A stretch of 64,000 bases of DNA from Gonatopus flavifemur (Eukaryota > Arthropoda > Insecta > Hymenoptera > Dryinidae): positions 17,608,001 through 17,672,000 of the forward strand of contig JAFFJZ010000003.1 in NCBI GenBank assembly GCA_018340375.1. Direction: 5' to 3'. How positions within the stretch are numbered: position 1 is the first letter of the stretch; each line of letters starts with the position of its first letter. The position numbers and the translations under genes are program-made. The notes beneath the pieces were generated by a model. It searched no databases, was not told where the DNA came from, and saw only the letters and a program-made list of their open reading frames with translations. Of the stretch, positions 1-11,973 are shown piece after piece.

Positions 1-903
1 TACATATATCTCATTTGCATGCTCTTTGGGAGAAACATTTTATATCTTCTCGCAATTTGATCGAATAGATGTGAATTATAAAAATATATACAATTTTCAA
101 CTGCACGGTGCACGAATTTTGTATTTTTCACTTTTCACGTTTCATCTCTTCGCGATACCCACCTTACGCTCCAGAAGATCAGAATCGCTGGTGAAAATAT
201 TTGCCTGGAGAAAACGTAATCGTTCAAACCACTCATATTTTTTTGCAGGATTGAGGAAGAATGTGTAATGGAAATTTCCTTCTTCAGAAATTCCTCCGAA
301 CAATCTCAAATCAAATAAAAGATATTCAAATTTATCTCATTTCAGTTGAATTTTCATGTGGATCACTTTGGGAGGTATTTGAACACTTTAGTAGAATAAA
401 CGGTAACTCTATTTGGGAATTTTCCTTCTCTTCTCGACGATGCATGCAATTGAGAAAAAATCGATCGGATTATGAATGATGAGGATTGAAAATGTTAGAT
501 TGAATAGATTTGTGTATAAACCATTTAACATTGAAATTAGAAACATATTATTCTTATTCGGATGATAATACCGTGTCCAATTATTTCCAACATACAAATT
601 AGATTTTGACGTTGTTTCCTTATCACATTTCACGCGATAAATCGTGAGTGAAGTACATAAAGCTGTATAATATTTCATTAAGTTGCAAATGGTATTTATT
701 TTAGTTTGAGACATGCATCAATGACATATGTAAATAATTTATGTACGTCGTGATCTCCAATTCTAATTATGTGCCGCTGAAGACGCATGTGTGAATATTA
801 ATGATGTAATGTAGTTAGCGGATGTAAAATAGTTTCACATCAAGTGGATTGATTGTGAAGATTTTCGAATACGTTGTTGGAATTCTAAGGTTTTTCAGAA
901 GTT
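1..903. other. Non-coding, downstream part of the ETHR locus
   Basis: I see no gene, repeat family or RNA here. Small open frames have the biased composition of AT-rich chance ORFs. I looked specifically on the minus strand for TM5-TM7 receptor motifs and found none. Confidence 0.5.
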
Positions 904-1136
904 CACGGAAAAAAGAAAATGGGAAAAATTACCATTTAGAATGACAACGCGTCGCTTCGAGTCTTTAAATGGGAATTTTTACAATGTACTATAGTATATT
1001 GTCAAATAATCCACATCATGAGAGAAAGATTCATTTTTGTCTTATAATGTGAATTATTTGACAATATACATTGTAAAAATTCCCATTTAAAGACTCGAAG
1101 TGACGCGTTGTCATCCTGGATAGTAATTTTTTCCGT
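904..1136. mobile_element. Palindromic MITE-like element, family a
   Basis: Two arms of about 110 bp form a near-perfect inverted repeat around position 1020. The left arm contains GACAACGCGTCGCTTCGAG at 942 and TTTAAATGGGAATTTTTACA; both reappear inverted at 1076-1115. The termini read CACGGAAAA and TTTTCCGTG. There is no internal ORF of note, which fits a non-autonomous DNA element or foldback. A second, one-armed copy lies at 15339-15420. Confidence 0.75.
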
Positions 1137-1247
1137 GTTGAGGAGATGAGCTGGAGGGTTTCAGTTATGCTTGATTAAATTGGATTCAAATAGATCAAAT
1201 TTAGTTTTCTAGAAGCGATCTTTTGTTTGTCAAAAAATTAGTAATAT

Positions 1248-1443
1248 TTCTTAGGAGAAATTCAGAAAATATGACTGTGATCTTTTACGATCACTTTCTT
1301 CTGAATTTTCAGGAAAATTTCGCTGAATTTTAAGAAACATGAGTGGATTCCAAAGTCAGTTGAAGTTTCTCAAAATTCAGTGGAATTCATCTGGAAACCT
1401 ATAACAAAAAGTGGATCACAGTCAAATTTTCTTAATTTTCAGA
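1248..1443. mobile_element. Inverted-repeat MITE-like element, family b, copy 1
   Basis: The segment has TTCAGAAAATATGACTGTG near its left end and the inverted form near its right end (GGATCACAGTC, CTTAATTTTCAGAATG). The core AATTTCGCTGAATTTTAAGA also occurs in the copies at 40142 and 62170. The three share length, order of motifs and TGACTGTGA-type blocks. Confidence 0.6.
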
Positions 1444-1479
1444 ATGAATTCGTTTACGGGGCATTAATTCCCCCTAGTA

Positions 1480-1745
1480 AAAATAATTATAGCGGTTGTC
1501 TAGCACTTTTCAAGGCACTAGCAGTGAAGCTAGTTACTAGAAAAGGCCTTGACATTAACTATAAGGTGACTAGAGTCGTTTTTGCTAGGGCTATCATTGG
1601 ACCATCAATCCTAGTCATTATTGGGGCCCAAGTTATCATCCAGCGCTCAACCATTGATGGCCAATTAATGATGGTTATGACCGTGCGATTAATTCTAGCT
1701 ATGATTCCACCATGGCCTATCATCGAGCTGGTGATAGAATCCTGT
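1480..1745. repeat. CTAG-rich repeat block with ATTGATGG palindromic words
   Basis: About nine CTAG tetramers occur within roughly 230 bp, along with paired words such as ACCATCAATC and CCATTGATGG. The block is clearly richer in G+C than its surroundings. The part at 1500-1575 resembles 52945-53012 (see that entry). It gives an open frame of 122 codons at 1380-1748 that I regard as a by-product of composition. Confidence 0.5.
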
Positions 1746-3483
1746 TAGGATGAGCTAAAAGTGTTTCCGTTTAGGATACTTTCTACGGTTACTTTCAACC
1801 ACCCGGGATGAAAATCATCGTATGCGTATTTTTTGACAATCTGTCAAGTTTGTTCTTACGGGTTCTTATCACATAATGACGTCAATCAGAATCTGGATCT
1901 CTTACGTATGGCCACACCGGAAATTTTCTTGTATTCTCATTGGTCGTTCCATTCAAGGTGAACAAGTGATTTGAGCATTTCGTTGAGAATTTCCGATTGT
2001 GACCATCTTGCTAATGATGCTATCGATCTCACAAGGGCCGGATATACTTGCCCGATGACTTCCTTACTACGTATTCAGATAACGCATATGATTCGAATCA
2101 AATTCTCTCGATTTCTAATCGAATTCCCTCGTCAAATGAAACCTGATTCGAGCATGATAAGAATTTTTCCACTTTCTCTAGTCCAATTCTCAAACATTCC
2201 ACAGTTCACGCGTGATTGGTTTCTTTATGAATTTTAAATAATCAGCTTGAAATTGATTTTATAACATGCATTCAATCTGATAGGTGGATCACATTCTCAA
2301 TAGACAATTCAAACGACTTTTCATATTAATTCCGTAATACTATTATTCCGAATTGCACAGTAAATGAAATACACGTTTCAAATGCATAAATTGTAGAATA
2401 ATTATATTATTCGGAAATCCGCCCTTTCGTGAGTTGAATACCGAATAAAATTTTATCATTATTGATTTTTGAAAACTTTCTCCTTCACAACATAATACGG
2501 TGGAGAATTCCTTTGACAAATATCAATCCCTCTCGACGCATCATAACCTAATTATTCACTCGCAAATTGAATGAGTGCGCTTTTACAAATGAAATTCAAT
2601 AATTATTGGAATGTTTCGATATTTATTTCCATTTTAGCAAAGTATTCATTTTATTGCATACTAGAAGATATCGATCCACGCGACCCGATTCTTTTTTGGA
2701 GAATCGTGCACCCTTTATAAGCCCTCTCGTTACACATTTTGGTCAATGATGGTAACATGTGGCCGGATTACGATTGTCTTTTAGCATCCGGAAAGCCTTT
2801 ACATTCATTTCAGATGGATACGAAAGAGGCTCTCGTGTTTTTGATTACCTATGTCATTTACAGGGTGGCTCTGGATTATATATATATATATATATATATA
2901 TTCCGCTCGGACGTTGCCGTGGAATGACCAAAGCAAAATTATTTTCACATCACCGTATCTTAACGGAAGAAGGCAGGTCAAAAATGGCTATTCTCCTTTC
3001 AGATACAGTAGAAGTAGAATGAATATAGTCCTTTTTATTTCTCGGGACATTGAATCCGGTAGTACCGACACACTATTACATAGATTTATTATAATTTGTT
3101 TCTCTTCTCATTTCCTGAGATTTCTTGATACGAATTCATACATTATTTATGATATATCTTATTTAAATCGTATAACAGAATCGGTGCGATTCGAAAGAAT
3201 GGGAGGATTAATTTTTATTCATTTCGAAGGGGAAAAATGGATGGAAAGCTTGATGGTAGATTGCTATGTATTCGATCGAATTCGTTAGATTCAGACAAAT
3301 GTAAAATTCCTTCATTTTATGATTCGAAAGAGATATTTGAGGGATTTTTGAAGTTTATGCAATGCTTTGGGTCCACGTTCATCGAGTGTTTTGTTCCTAT
3401 TATTCGTTTCTTGTTCCAAGAAGAGAATCGAATAATAATTCAGGAATCAAGGACGAACACTGACAGAAAGGTACCTAGCTACG
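1746..3483. other. Non-coding stretch with one TA microsatellite
   Basis: A pure TA dinucleotide run lies at 2877-2901. Overlapping open frames around 2739-3288 run through it and look like chance. Nothing else is recognisable. Confidence 0.5.
2877..2901. repeat. TA microsatellite
   Basis: A pure TA run of 25 nt. Confidence 0.9.
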
Positions 3484-3605
3484 CCGCAACTAAGATGTAG
3501 CTGTGACAAATAAAATTTATTTGGTTCAACTAAATTTTTATTCAGAATGACTAGATTCCCTAGATGTCTAATATTGGACTGACCCCTTCTTCTGAGTGAA
3601 TGTGC
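3484..3605 (-). mobile_element. Family c repeat, copy 1 (minus orientation)
   Basis: The reverse complement reads AGAAGAAGGGGT, then AAAAATTTAGTTGAACCAAA, TAAATTTTATTTGTCACAGC. The same order of words occurs in plus orientation at 39893-40012. It has a CACTGAGAAAA-like end, as in many insect MITEs. Confidence 0.6.
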
Positions 3606-4185
3606 TGCAAGATTTGTGAACTTGAAAGTCGTACATAGAGAATTGAATGAGTTGATGAAAAATCTGTACTGTGGAGATTGTTTTCTTTCTTTTTTTCTCC
3701 CTCCTACAGCTCAACGATCTTGGTTTCAACGGGATGGAATGGGAAAGAGTTACTCACTCTTTTTACGAGTAATCACCCAGGATCGATTGAGTAGATAATT
3801 GCGGTTCACTTTTTATTTATATACCCCGCGGCTTCGTTCACCTGTCTGACATATCATAAAGCTCTTCCTCGTTTTCCTAGAACTGCACTACAGTTTGAGA
3901 AGAAGATATGCAATTGCAATAGTTATTCATAATCATGAAATATTTCAACTTGTAGGAGCGATGAAAAATAATCATCTTTGAATCGGAATTTTAAACGTTT
4001 AATAGAAATGAATAAGATTCAGTTATGTAAACAATAGGCATAACTTATGGATAGATCCAGTCACTTTTGGTACTCGAAGTACGTTTTCCTCCCAAGTACT
4101 TCAAAGTTTGGCGTAAATTATGAGGCTTTAAACGATGTTTGTCTTTCAAAATCCAGTCAAAAACTGAGGAAATTTCTACCCGCGT

Positions 4186-4344
4186 TTATCAAGAATCACC
4201 AAATTGGAACATCCTGTCAAAGACTGGCAGTAAATTTTAGAAAGTTCTGTTCAAAATTGATAAATTGTAATGTTCAGTCGAAAACTAACGAAAATTTTCC
4301 TACCAAGATTCGACAGAATGCTCCGATTTGGTGATTCTTGACAA
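4186..4344. repeat. Inverted repeat, 23-bp arms about 110 bp apart
   Basis: The left arm TTATCAAGAATCACCAAATT at 4186 recurs inverted at 4322-4344 with two mismatches in 23. Around it, CAGTCAAAAACTGAGGAAAT at 4154 and a diverged CAGTCGAAAACTAACGAAAA at 4276 form direct repeats. This is probably a decayed non-autonomous element. Confidence 0.5.
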
Positions 4345-7300
4345 AATCGGGTTGAAAGTATTTCAATTTTTCACCGGATTTACAGAGGCAAGAACCGTCC
4401 AAAGTCTGAAAACTATTTTTTCCCCGCCTCTGATAGGCATTTTCAACTGGTCTATTTTATGGAAATAGAAAATCAATCGACAGGAAAAAGGGCCTCGACA
4501 TACACGGGATAATTGAGGCTGTCCATCCCTAGTTCTAAGGCTATTAAGTTTTGAAGCATTCAAAATATATACAGAACGTTTTAAAAACGTCCAAGGAACT
4601 TTGTACAGTTGCATTTCTAGAAGGAATGTTATCATAGAAATCTTGAGAAATTCAGTTGGTCTCCGTTGAATCAACGCATCCTCAATTTTTAATTGTCCAA
4701 TATTCAGTGGAACAATTCTTTATGCAAGAATCATTGAAAGATGCCTGTGAATTTCTCGGTTTTCATACTCGAAGATAATTCAATTACTACACTTTCGAGG
4801 GTGATTCATAATTCCAGGCGGCATTAATAATTATATTAGACGGTTATCAAAAATTGTAATTGCGACGATTTCATCTCACTATTACCTCCAATTCGTGCTG
4901 AAGAATCCAGTTACACCTTCTAATTAAACCCAACACCTCGTCGGTTGATTTGAGATTATCAAGGGAAAAGATAAGAATTCGTGGAATAATGAATGATTGA
5001 TTAGACCACTCTTTTGGAATGTCGAATTCAATTATCATTGATTGCATCGAGAATGAAGAAAAATGCCCAGTGTTTTATGAATTTTATCTTTATAGGTAAT
5101 CAACGATTACTTGCAATTATTCGTAATTATCGTAGTGTGTTATTATAGTTATTTATTATTCGTAGTTGTAATCGGTTGATCATATATGCACAGACCTTAT
5201 TCAGTGCAAATCTTGAGATACGTTGTGCTTAGTCAACCGTGAACCATTTCTTTCTCTTCTCTCCATTCTTTCGACTGTGAAGAATAATTCGATGAGGCGA
5301 TATCGTGATTAGCGAAGGGCAAGTTAATAATATAATATAACGGTAGCGAGAACTAATGTACTGGCTACAGTCATTTCGTATCAAACAACATTGATATAGC
5401 TTTTTTGAAAATCGGTCGTGATTAAATGTCTATTTAGTGAAAATTCGATCCACCCTGGTGATAAAATGCATCCGGTTTGTTTATCTGTAGTCAAAAGAGA
5501 TGAAAAACTGATTTTCGTGTATAAACTTTTATCGTTTTCATGGAGAAAATAGGAAAAATCAACAACGATATTCTCATAATTGAAGATAAAGATATCTTTC
5601 AGAATGTGAGACATCAAAAGTAACTTTCTGAATTCTTCGAAATGATACTCGCAGAATACAGCACTCAAAATTGTACTTGGAAAAACATCATGACGGCTGG
5701 AACTTTCGAATTCAAGGGATTTGAAATTATTGAGAAGATCAACAAATAAGTGAGTAACAATTTTCACAATGTAAACATAATTTTCTGGGATACCCTGATT
5801 GCACACACCAAAATATTTACTCGAATTAAATGACAGTTTGAGTTTATCAATATGGAAACCATCTCATTACCTAAGAGATTCATCACAAATTTCTCATTCT
5901 CCAATAAATCACACATCATGCAGTCTTCCACAAATACCGTTTATTACCATTTTCCGGTTGGAAACGAATATTCTCGCGACATTTACATAAGAGAATTCCA
6001 TTACACGCGTGAGAAAATTTATGTTGTTAATACGAAGCAGAGAACGAAGTACCATAGGAATAAATTCCCAGATTACGATGTAATATTTCAAACTTCGTTC
6101 ATGACGAATCGCAACGTATGAAAGAACCGAAGAGAAAACTTGAACGTATCCACCTTCGCATTTTTTGTATTTCCTTTTGTCTTCTCATGATTTTTATACA
6201 ATTTAAAGGGGTGAGTTTTTTGTCGATAGACAAACAACACCTTACCTTACGTTTTGTCGTGAGACGGAAGGTTGGTTTTATTCGAAAGCCAGCTGTTTTA
6301 ATCTAAAGGGTCAACCGGATCTCTCCTTTCTTTCCTCGCCATGTCGTAGAATGTGGAAATTTCATTTCCGATATGCGCATGTGGTGGTTATACGTAGGTG
6401 TTTCTACGTGGGTTTGGAAGAGCACGAAAACTAAGAAGAAATAAAACGAAAAACGTGCTCGTGACAAAACGAATCACATAATCAAGTGCATATCGCATTT
6501 GCTGTTTCCCTGCCTGCTAGATGAAACAGGTTTTGCATCATCATAATAGTGCATATCTGAGGTACTCTTGCTAACGAGATCATCACGTTCTGAATGTTGT
6601 AGTACAATATTGTGTGGTACACCGGTGAACGCTTGATGCGATTTACTACTCGTGATGACAAACCTTTACACCGGTAAAGGCGAATTCAAGTATAATATAC
6701 GACATGATACAGAGACAAGACTTTTTTTCTTAATTAATGATATTTTATGTGGAGACGATGAGAAGATTTTCCTTACTTTGAGAAGGAAAAGATAGAATGC
6801 GTATTAGAAACAAATTTACTGTACAATATCGGAGCTGCTTTTGTTAATAAAATTTCTATATAATATAGTCTAAAAGTTGACAGATCTTAAGAAGCGATTC
6901 TGATTTATTTTTGGCAACAATACAATTCAATTTTCCTAAATTTGTCATCAAAGATTCACAAAGTGGGGTCAATATTTACATGAATCGTGGTCCGGATCAG
7001 TAAATAATGCGTGGGCAGAGAAAATTGTGAAACGCACGTATTACAGGGCAAGACAGGAAATTTATATGTTTACTTGAATTTCAATTTTGTTTTGTTTACA
7101 AGAAAAATCCAAACATATGATGAAAAATTGTCGACCTCTTCCATTTTATGTATCGAATATGGTGGTAAGGATTGATCCAAAAGAAAAGCACTCCCAATAC
7201 CAGCTTGTGTACAGAAAAAAAATCCAAGAACTACTTTTGTGGGTTATCTACCATTTTTGTACAAAATGTTCGCAATTTTCACTAAAAACCAATAAACTCG

Positions 7301-8098
7301 CCATAAGATAAGCTGCTAGTAAATTCAAATAATATCTCACTATTGGCTAGTAATTTTAGACTGTGGGTTAAAATTTATCGGGTGGGTTAGACATAAACTA
7401 CTCAGAAATACGCACATTCATGAAACAGTTTTGATGGCATTCAAACTAAAAAAATTAAAATTTCATTTTCACCCTCTTTGCGGTAGTGGCAACTGATTGT
7501 CACGGATGAGTTATTTCAAGTATTCCTGGAAAAACTCTTACTTGGCGATGAGATGATCCCAGAATCCTCAGATGATGAGTTACACCCGCTATCCACTGAG
7601 TCGATCTCACACAGACATATATGAATAAATGATTCCTTATTTTGTACGTATATTGTCGAAATATTATAGTATATTTTCGAGATTAATATGAATTGAAATG
7701 AAATAAAAAAAATTATGCTATTTGTATAATTTTACAATTCTTATTCAAGGATGTGACATAATTTCACATCTTATCTGTTATTAATATTTACCGCATAGCC
7801 TCTTTGTGCTGACTGGATGAGATATTTATGATAGCAAAGCAGCATCTATGATTCTACTTTGAATGTGAAATTATTTGAATGACCTAACCTTATTTCCTAT
7901 ACGTGGATCAAATTGACCTCTCCAGTGACTGGTTGATCACTAGATACTATTTTTTGTGCATAAAACATTGAACACTTACAAAACATCTACAAAACAAATG
8001 ATAACAGATGCAGAAATATACACAACATATGATAATCCTCTTCTGAGATTACTTTACGGAGATATGTGTATTATTTTGTTGTCCATCTTCGCTCCTCT
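4345..8098. other. No gene recognised
   Basis: I checked both strands for receptor exons and see none. Several frames of 60-141 codons exist (for example 5381-5806 minus). They show no domain, no splice context and overlapping alternatives, so I treat them as chance. Confidence 0.5.
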
Positions 8099-8602
8099 CC
8101 CGAAGAGAACATGAAACTTCAGCGAACGTTCAGATCAGATGTGTATAGATCGGGCCGAATGATTCATTAAAGCTAACTTTGAGATTCACAAACGTTTGAC
8201 AAAGGTTCTACGGACGTTGAAATGTCCGCTTCGAAATACGTTCAGGAAACTTAAATGGAACGTTCGCTGAAGGTTCATCGAAGGTTTCACGAAGCTTCAC
8301 AAAAATATCTATACTTATATTAATTTTGATCAATTTATATGAAAAATAAATTAAGTAATAAACATAAATTATTATGAATTAATCTAAATATAGATATTTT
8401 TGTGAAGCTTCCTCAAACCTTCGATGAACCTTCAATGAACGTTCCATCTATGTTTCTTGAAAGTATTTTAAGGCGGACATTTCAACGTTCGTAGCACCTT
8501 TGACAAACGTTTGTGAATCTACAAGTTAGTTTTCATGAACCTTCGATCCGATCTATACAGATCTAATCTGAACGTTCGCTGCAGCTTCATGTTCTCTTCG
8601 GG
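8099..8602. mobile_element. 504-bp foldback element with about 210-bp arms
   Basis: The element opens CCCGAAGAGAAC and closes GTTCTCTTCGGG. The arms, about 8099-8310 and 8393-8602, are inverted copies at roughly 85-90% by eye. They share ATGAACCTTCGATGAAGG-type blocks, GGCGGACATTTCAACGT and TTTGACAAACGTTTGTGAA. The spacer of about 80 bp is very AT-rich. AACGTTC words recur within each arm. No protein is encoded. Confidence 0.8.
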
Positions 8603-11326
8603 CTGTATCATAATACCGAAGGTGAATTTATTCAGATGATAGCGAGGGAATGGAATTAAAAACCAAAAAGAAGAAACACGACATAAAGGTGTGACGTGAC
8701 TTATATTCCATGACATGACTTCCAAAGAAAAACATGATATTCCATTGTACGTAGCTCGAAAAGAACTTTACATCAAATGCATTCGATGCGTGTGTAATGA
8801 CGATTCATTGACTACACAATGTATGTTCATTTCAACAGATATTCATCTTTTTTGTCCAGCGATGCATCGCGGTTTTCAAAAGTCGAGTAAGATGAAATTT
8901 CGTAAATAAAAAAACGGTAGTGATAGAAGAAAGGACTAAGTGGCAGTTCTTATCAAAAATCTTTACCTTTTGAAACCTCAAGAACTACACTGAAAGAATT
9001 CTGTTGTAAAAATTACCATAAAATTTCAGTAATCGAAGGACAAGTGAAAATTCTTTAAAAAATTACTGTGCAGTTTGTAAAAATGAGTGAATTTCTGAAC
9101 AGTTGAGAGTGATATCTTCTACAAGTTTTACAGAATATATCTTAATATTTTGAAAAATTTCTACTCGTCACTGGAATTTCACGATAATTTTCCAAATAAA
9201 ATCCTCTCCGTGTATTAAAACTTTGAAAGTAAAAGAAAATCAACACAGAATGTAAAAATAGATCTATCGATTTATATTTTCTGGATAGGTCAAATTGATT
9301 GTTATACAATTTTGAATACCTCAATAATTTGTTGAAGGGTGATTTTATCCATGATTTCTCCTTCACGAGATAAATTTGTTTATAGTCAGATAAAACCCAA
9401 TTAAAATGCACAAAAACCGCATTCAACGTCTGTGCTGTTCCTTTCAAATTCTATACACTATTTGCTCTTCCCAATCAATTTTTATTTAGCGTCAAAAATT
9501 GGTGTATGTTTTCAACAACGGCTCTCCATATACCGCAAGTAGACTATTTGCGAATTTTCAAAATAAATAAATGACAGTGATCAACAAAGCTTTCAATTTG
9601 TTTTAATTCTCCTCCCAAGATCTTACGTACCGTTTTGTTGAATCAGACTTTTTAAAAATATTCACTTCATTTCTGACCAGAATGCTTTATTCTTCTTCCA
9701 ATTTCTTTTAGGGAAAAAACGCGTCTCGGTCAAAAATGAGCTGAGCTTTTCTAACAATGGTTTGAGCAAAGCACACCCTAATATGATTCATATTTGCTCC
9801 CGATTATGGACATGGGAGACAAAAGAATTGAATTAAAACTAAAGAATTTCAAGATAAATAAAATATTTTATTTTCACACCAAAGTAATTCAATTGAGCCC
9901 TTGAAAGGGAAAATTTTATATTCAATTCCGAGAGAAAACTTCAACCAGCTTGTTCTTGGAAAACAGAATCCAACAAAGTATTTTCATTTCAATTGGTTGA
10001 ATTTCAGTGCCTCATCTTCAATGTCCTTTAACCGACGATATTTAACGTATACGAAGTTTTATTTGATGCGTATTCAATGTAATACAAAGCTGAGGCCAGC
10101 AAATATTCATTCCATTTTCAAATTCACGTGAAAACTCTGATACGTTTTGATTTCCTTAATTATAATATTCTGGAAAATGCATTGTTCGAAAAAGAGTGTC
10201 CAGAATGAAAACAGAAGTTCTCGTCATAAATTCTATCGTAGCAAAATTGAAGAGAAATTCATATGTGTGGAGCAAGTACTCTGTAAAAGTTGGTCCATTG
10301 AATTTCCATCTGGTTTATTTTATACATCGAGGCAGATGAAATGAATCTCAAAGTCTAATACTTTGATGTATATCGATTCATTAATGTAAAATGTATACCA
10401 ATGAAATCAGAGATTTTCAAAGTGGGTAATAACCAATAGTTCCAAAAACTTCCACGCAGAAACAGGGTAATCGAAGTATCGTTAAATATATTTTGATAGA
10501 ATTTATTGTCGATTATAAAAATTCGTTCGAAGGACAATAATATCTCAACGTCTTTTGTTTTTACATTACTAAATTAAAAGAGCATCTAGCTCGTCATCGT
10601 GAAGATAAAGAATCGGTGTCAATGGAGATAAGCTTTATGGAATTAATTTAGAAGTGTTCTTGTTTTCTATGAGAGGGAAAAAAGAATTCAATTCAAATAT
10701 AATATCATCTCATTATTGAATTAATTTTCAAGTTTTTTGTATTTAATATTTAAGATTCGATCTTGATGAAATCACTATACGAATTCAATTATATATTTAC
10801 ATTCGATTCAATCGAAATTTCACTCACATTTTATATTTTATAAATTAATTTGTTTGAAGTGAGACACTACCGTAATTCAAAATACGAGATTTCCAGAATT
10901 TTTATCCATTTTTATCGTCATTCATTCCGCAAACTTTGAATCAAAATTGTGAACTAAACCTTAAATTTTTGTTCTTCGACTAAAATTCATTTTCCTACAA
11001 TCAAGTGTGTGGTTTTTATTCCAACCAACTTGAATATCATCGAATCGGAATATACGAGTCCTTTTTTTTTTATAAGAAGAAAGATGAAATGACAAGTTAA
11101 CATGACAAGTTGTAATTTCGAGGAGTCATCACTTCAATTGTATCAATCGATCAAAATCACTCGTAAGTAAATACGTATATATAGTCTTTCGTTTTCTCAC
11201 GTGACAGTGAAAAACTGTGGTTATCGGTCAAAATTGATTTTCCTTCCTTCACTTTTTCTATTTTTTCATTTCCGTGTTTTCGTGTATGTAGGAAGCAGCT
11301 AATATACGCACAAACTTTTTTTTCCT
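8603..11326. other. No gene recognised
   Basis: AT-rich DNA with only chance-like frames. I searched the minus strand here for extracellular loop 2, TM5, TM6 and TM7 receptor motifs and found none. Confidence 0.5.
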
Positions 11327-11573
11327 CCACATGTAGTTTGTTGTACGAGTATCAACAGGACCGATAGCAGTAGTGGTAGAAAGGATATTCCGACCGCGTA
11401 GGCGAATGACAAAGCGAAAGAAAAAAGGTTAAGGAAGGAATCGCAAGTGGAAGAAGGGTGGTTCGAGTGAGACAAAGTGAGAAAAGCATAGCATGTGTCA
11501 GACGAAGTAGAAATAAGAGAGGAGTGTGAAAAAAAAGAGGTGAAAACAGAAACAAGAAAAAAGGAGAATGAAA
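11327..11573 (-). promoter_or_regulatory. 247-nt tract with no AG dinucleotide on the ETHR sense strand
   Basis: The plus strand has no CT from 11327 to 11573, so the minus strand, read as transcript, has no AG there. It is strongly pyrimidine-rich and starts 40 nt downstream of the TM4 exon. A long AG-free zone is what is expected between a distant branch point and its acceptor. The first AGs after it (near 11325 and 11302) are not followed by recognisable receptor sequence. It may instead be a simple purine/pyrimidine strand-asymmetric tract. Confidence 0.4.
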
Positions 11574-11613
11574 CTTGACGGTTTTAGTGTCTTTACAATA
11601 TACATATATTCAC

Positions 11614-11685
11614 CTTGTACATAACGCCGCTGCCACCCACGCCAACAAGCAGAGAAAGGTAGCTCTTGCTTTGGTACATACATAT
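11614..11685 (-). CDS. ETHR: Ecdysis-triggering-hormone receptor, 72-nt exon (intracellular loop 2 to TM4)
   Basis: This very short exon starts with A, completing the GGA Gly codon of the previous exon. It reads YVCTKARATFLCLLAWVAAA then LCT, and ends with AG of a Ser/Arg codon. YVCTKxRA followed by a hydrophobic helix with a central Trp is the intracellular loop 2/TM4 junction of ETHR and related class A peptide receptors. The acceptor is CTTTTTCCAG and the donor is AAG|GTGAAT. It enters and leaves in phase 2. No ATG lies in this frame, so simple ORF calling misses it. The next exon should complete a Ser codon and continue SP.. into extracellular loop 2. I could not find it in 1-11613. In other insects the ETHR 3' exons are alternatively spliced to give A and B receptor forms; whether that applies here cannot be seen. 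Confidence 0.9.
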
Positions 11686-11863
11686 CTGGAAAAAGAAAAA
11701 TTGAATTGAGGTCACAGTTAACTGAATTTTGTGTTTGCAACGAAAGACACGCAGCGTAAACATTGAATTGTCAATTCATTCATTACTGGACGATAAAAAG
11801 ATTTCGAGGGGATGAAATACTGTAATTAATCTCTTATCGAAATTATTTTTGTTCTCCACTTAC
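11686..11863 (-). other. Short ETHR intron (178 nt) between TM3 and TM4 exons
   Basis: The intron runs from GTAAGTGG to CTTTTTCCAG in phase 2. Its size contrasts with the 50-kb intron just upstream. Confidence 0.88.
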
Positions 11864-11972
11864 CCTGCTCTCAACGGTTCGCAAATCGCGTAGTACCGCT
11901 CAAAGCTGATCGCTAAAATAGTTAATACTGACGCGTGTGCTACCGTCAATTCCACAAATGGCACCGCTTTAC
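11864..11972 (-). CDS. ETHR: Ecdysis-triggering-hormone receptor, internal exon (TM3 with ERY motif)
   Basis: This 109-nt exon begins with GT, which completes the TGT Cys codon left open by the exon at 62439. It reads KAVPFVELTVAHASVLTILA then ISFERYYAICEPLRA, and ends with GG of a Gly codon. The span is TM3, the E/DRY switch (here ERY) and the start of intracellular loop 2. KAVPFVELTVAHAS and ERYYAICEPL are close to invariant in the insect ETHR proteins I know, which makes the family assignment secure. The acceptor is GATTTCAG and the donor is GTAAGTGG from 11863. It enters in phase 1 and leaves in phase 2. The upstream intron is about 50 kb and the downstream one only 178 nt. Reading the three exons together keeps a single frame with no stop. 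Confidence 0.95.
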
Positions 11973-11973
11973 C

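Noticed and set aside
2739..3288. Overlapping plus frames with Tyr-Ile repeats
   Set aside because: All three frames cross the TA microsatellite, and the composition is that of chance ORFs.
5381..5806. 141-codon minus frame, considered as an ETHR 3' exon
   Set aside because: No TM6/TM7 signatures such as NP..Y, and high Phe/Lys/Asn content typical of random AT-rich DNA.
11333..11520. A minus-strand frame (FAYAVGISFLPLLLSVLLIL) that looks like receptor TM5 with a Cys about 21 residues upstream
   Set aside because: It lies in the AG-free pyrimidine tract, so no acceptor precedes it. The extracellular loop 2 signature is missing, and pyrimidine-rich DNA encodes Phe, Leu and Ser by default.
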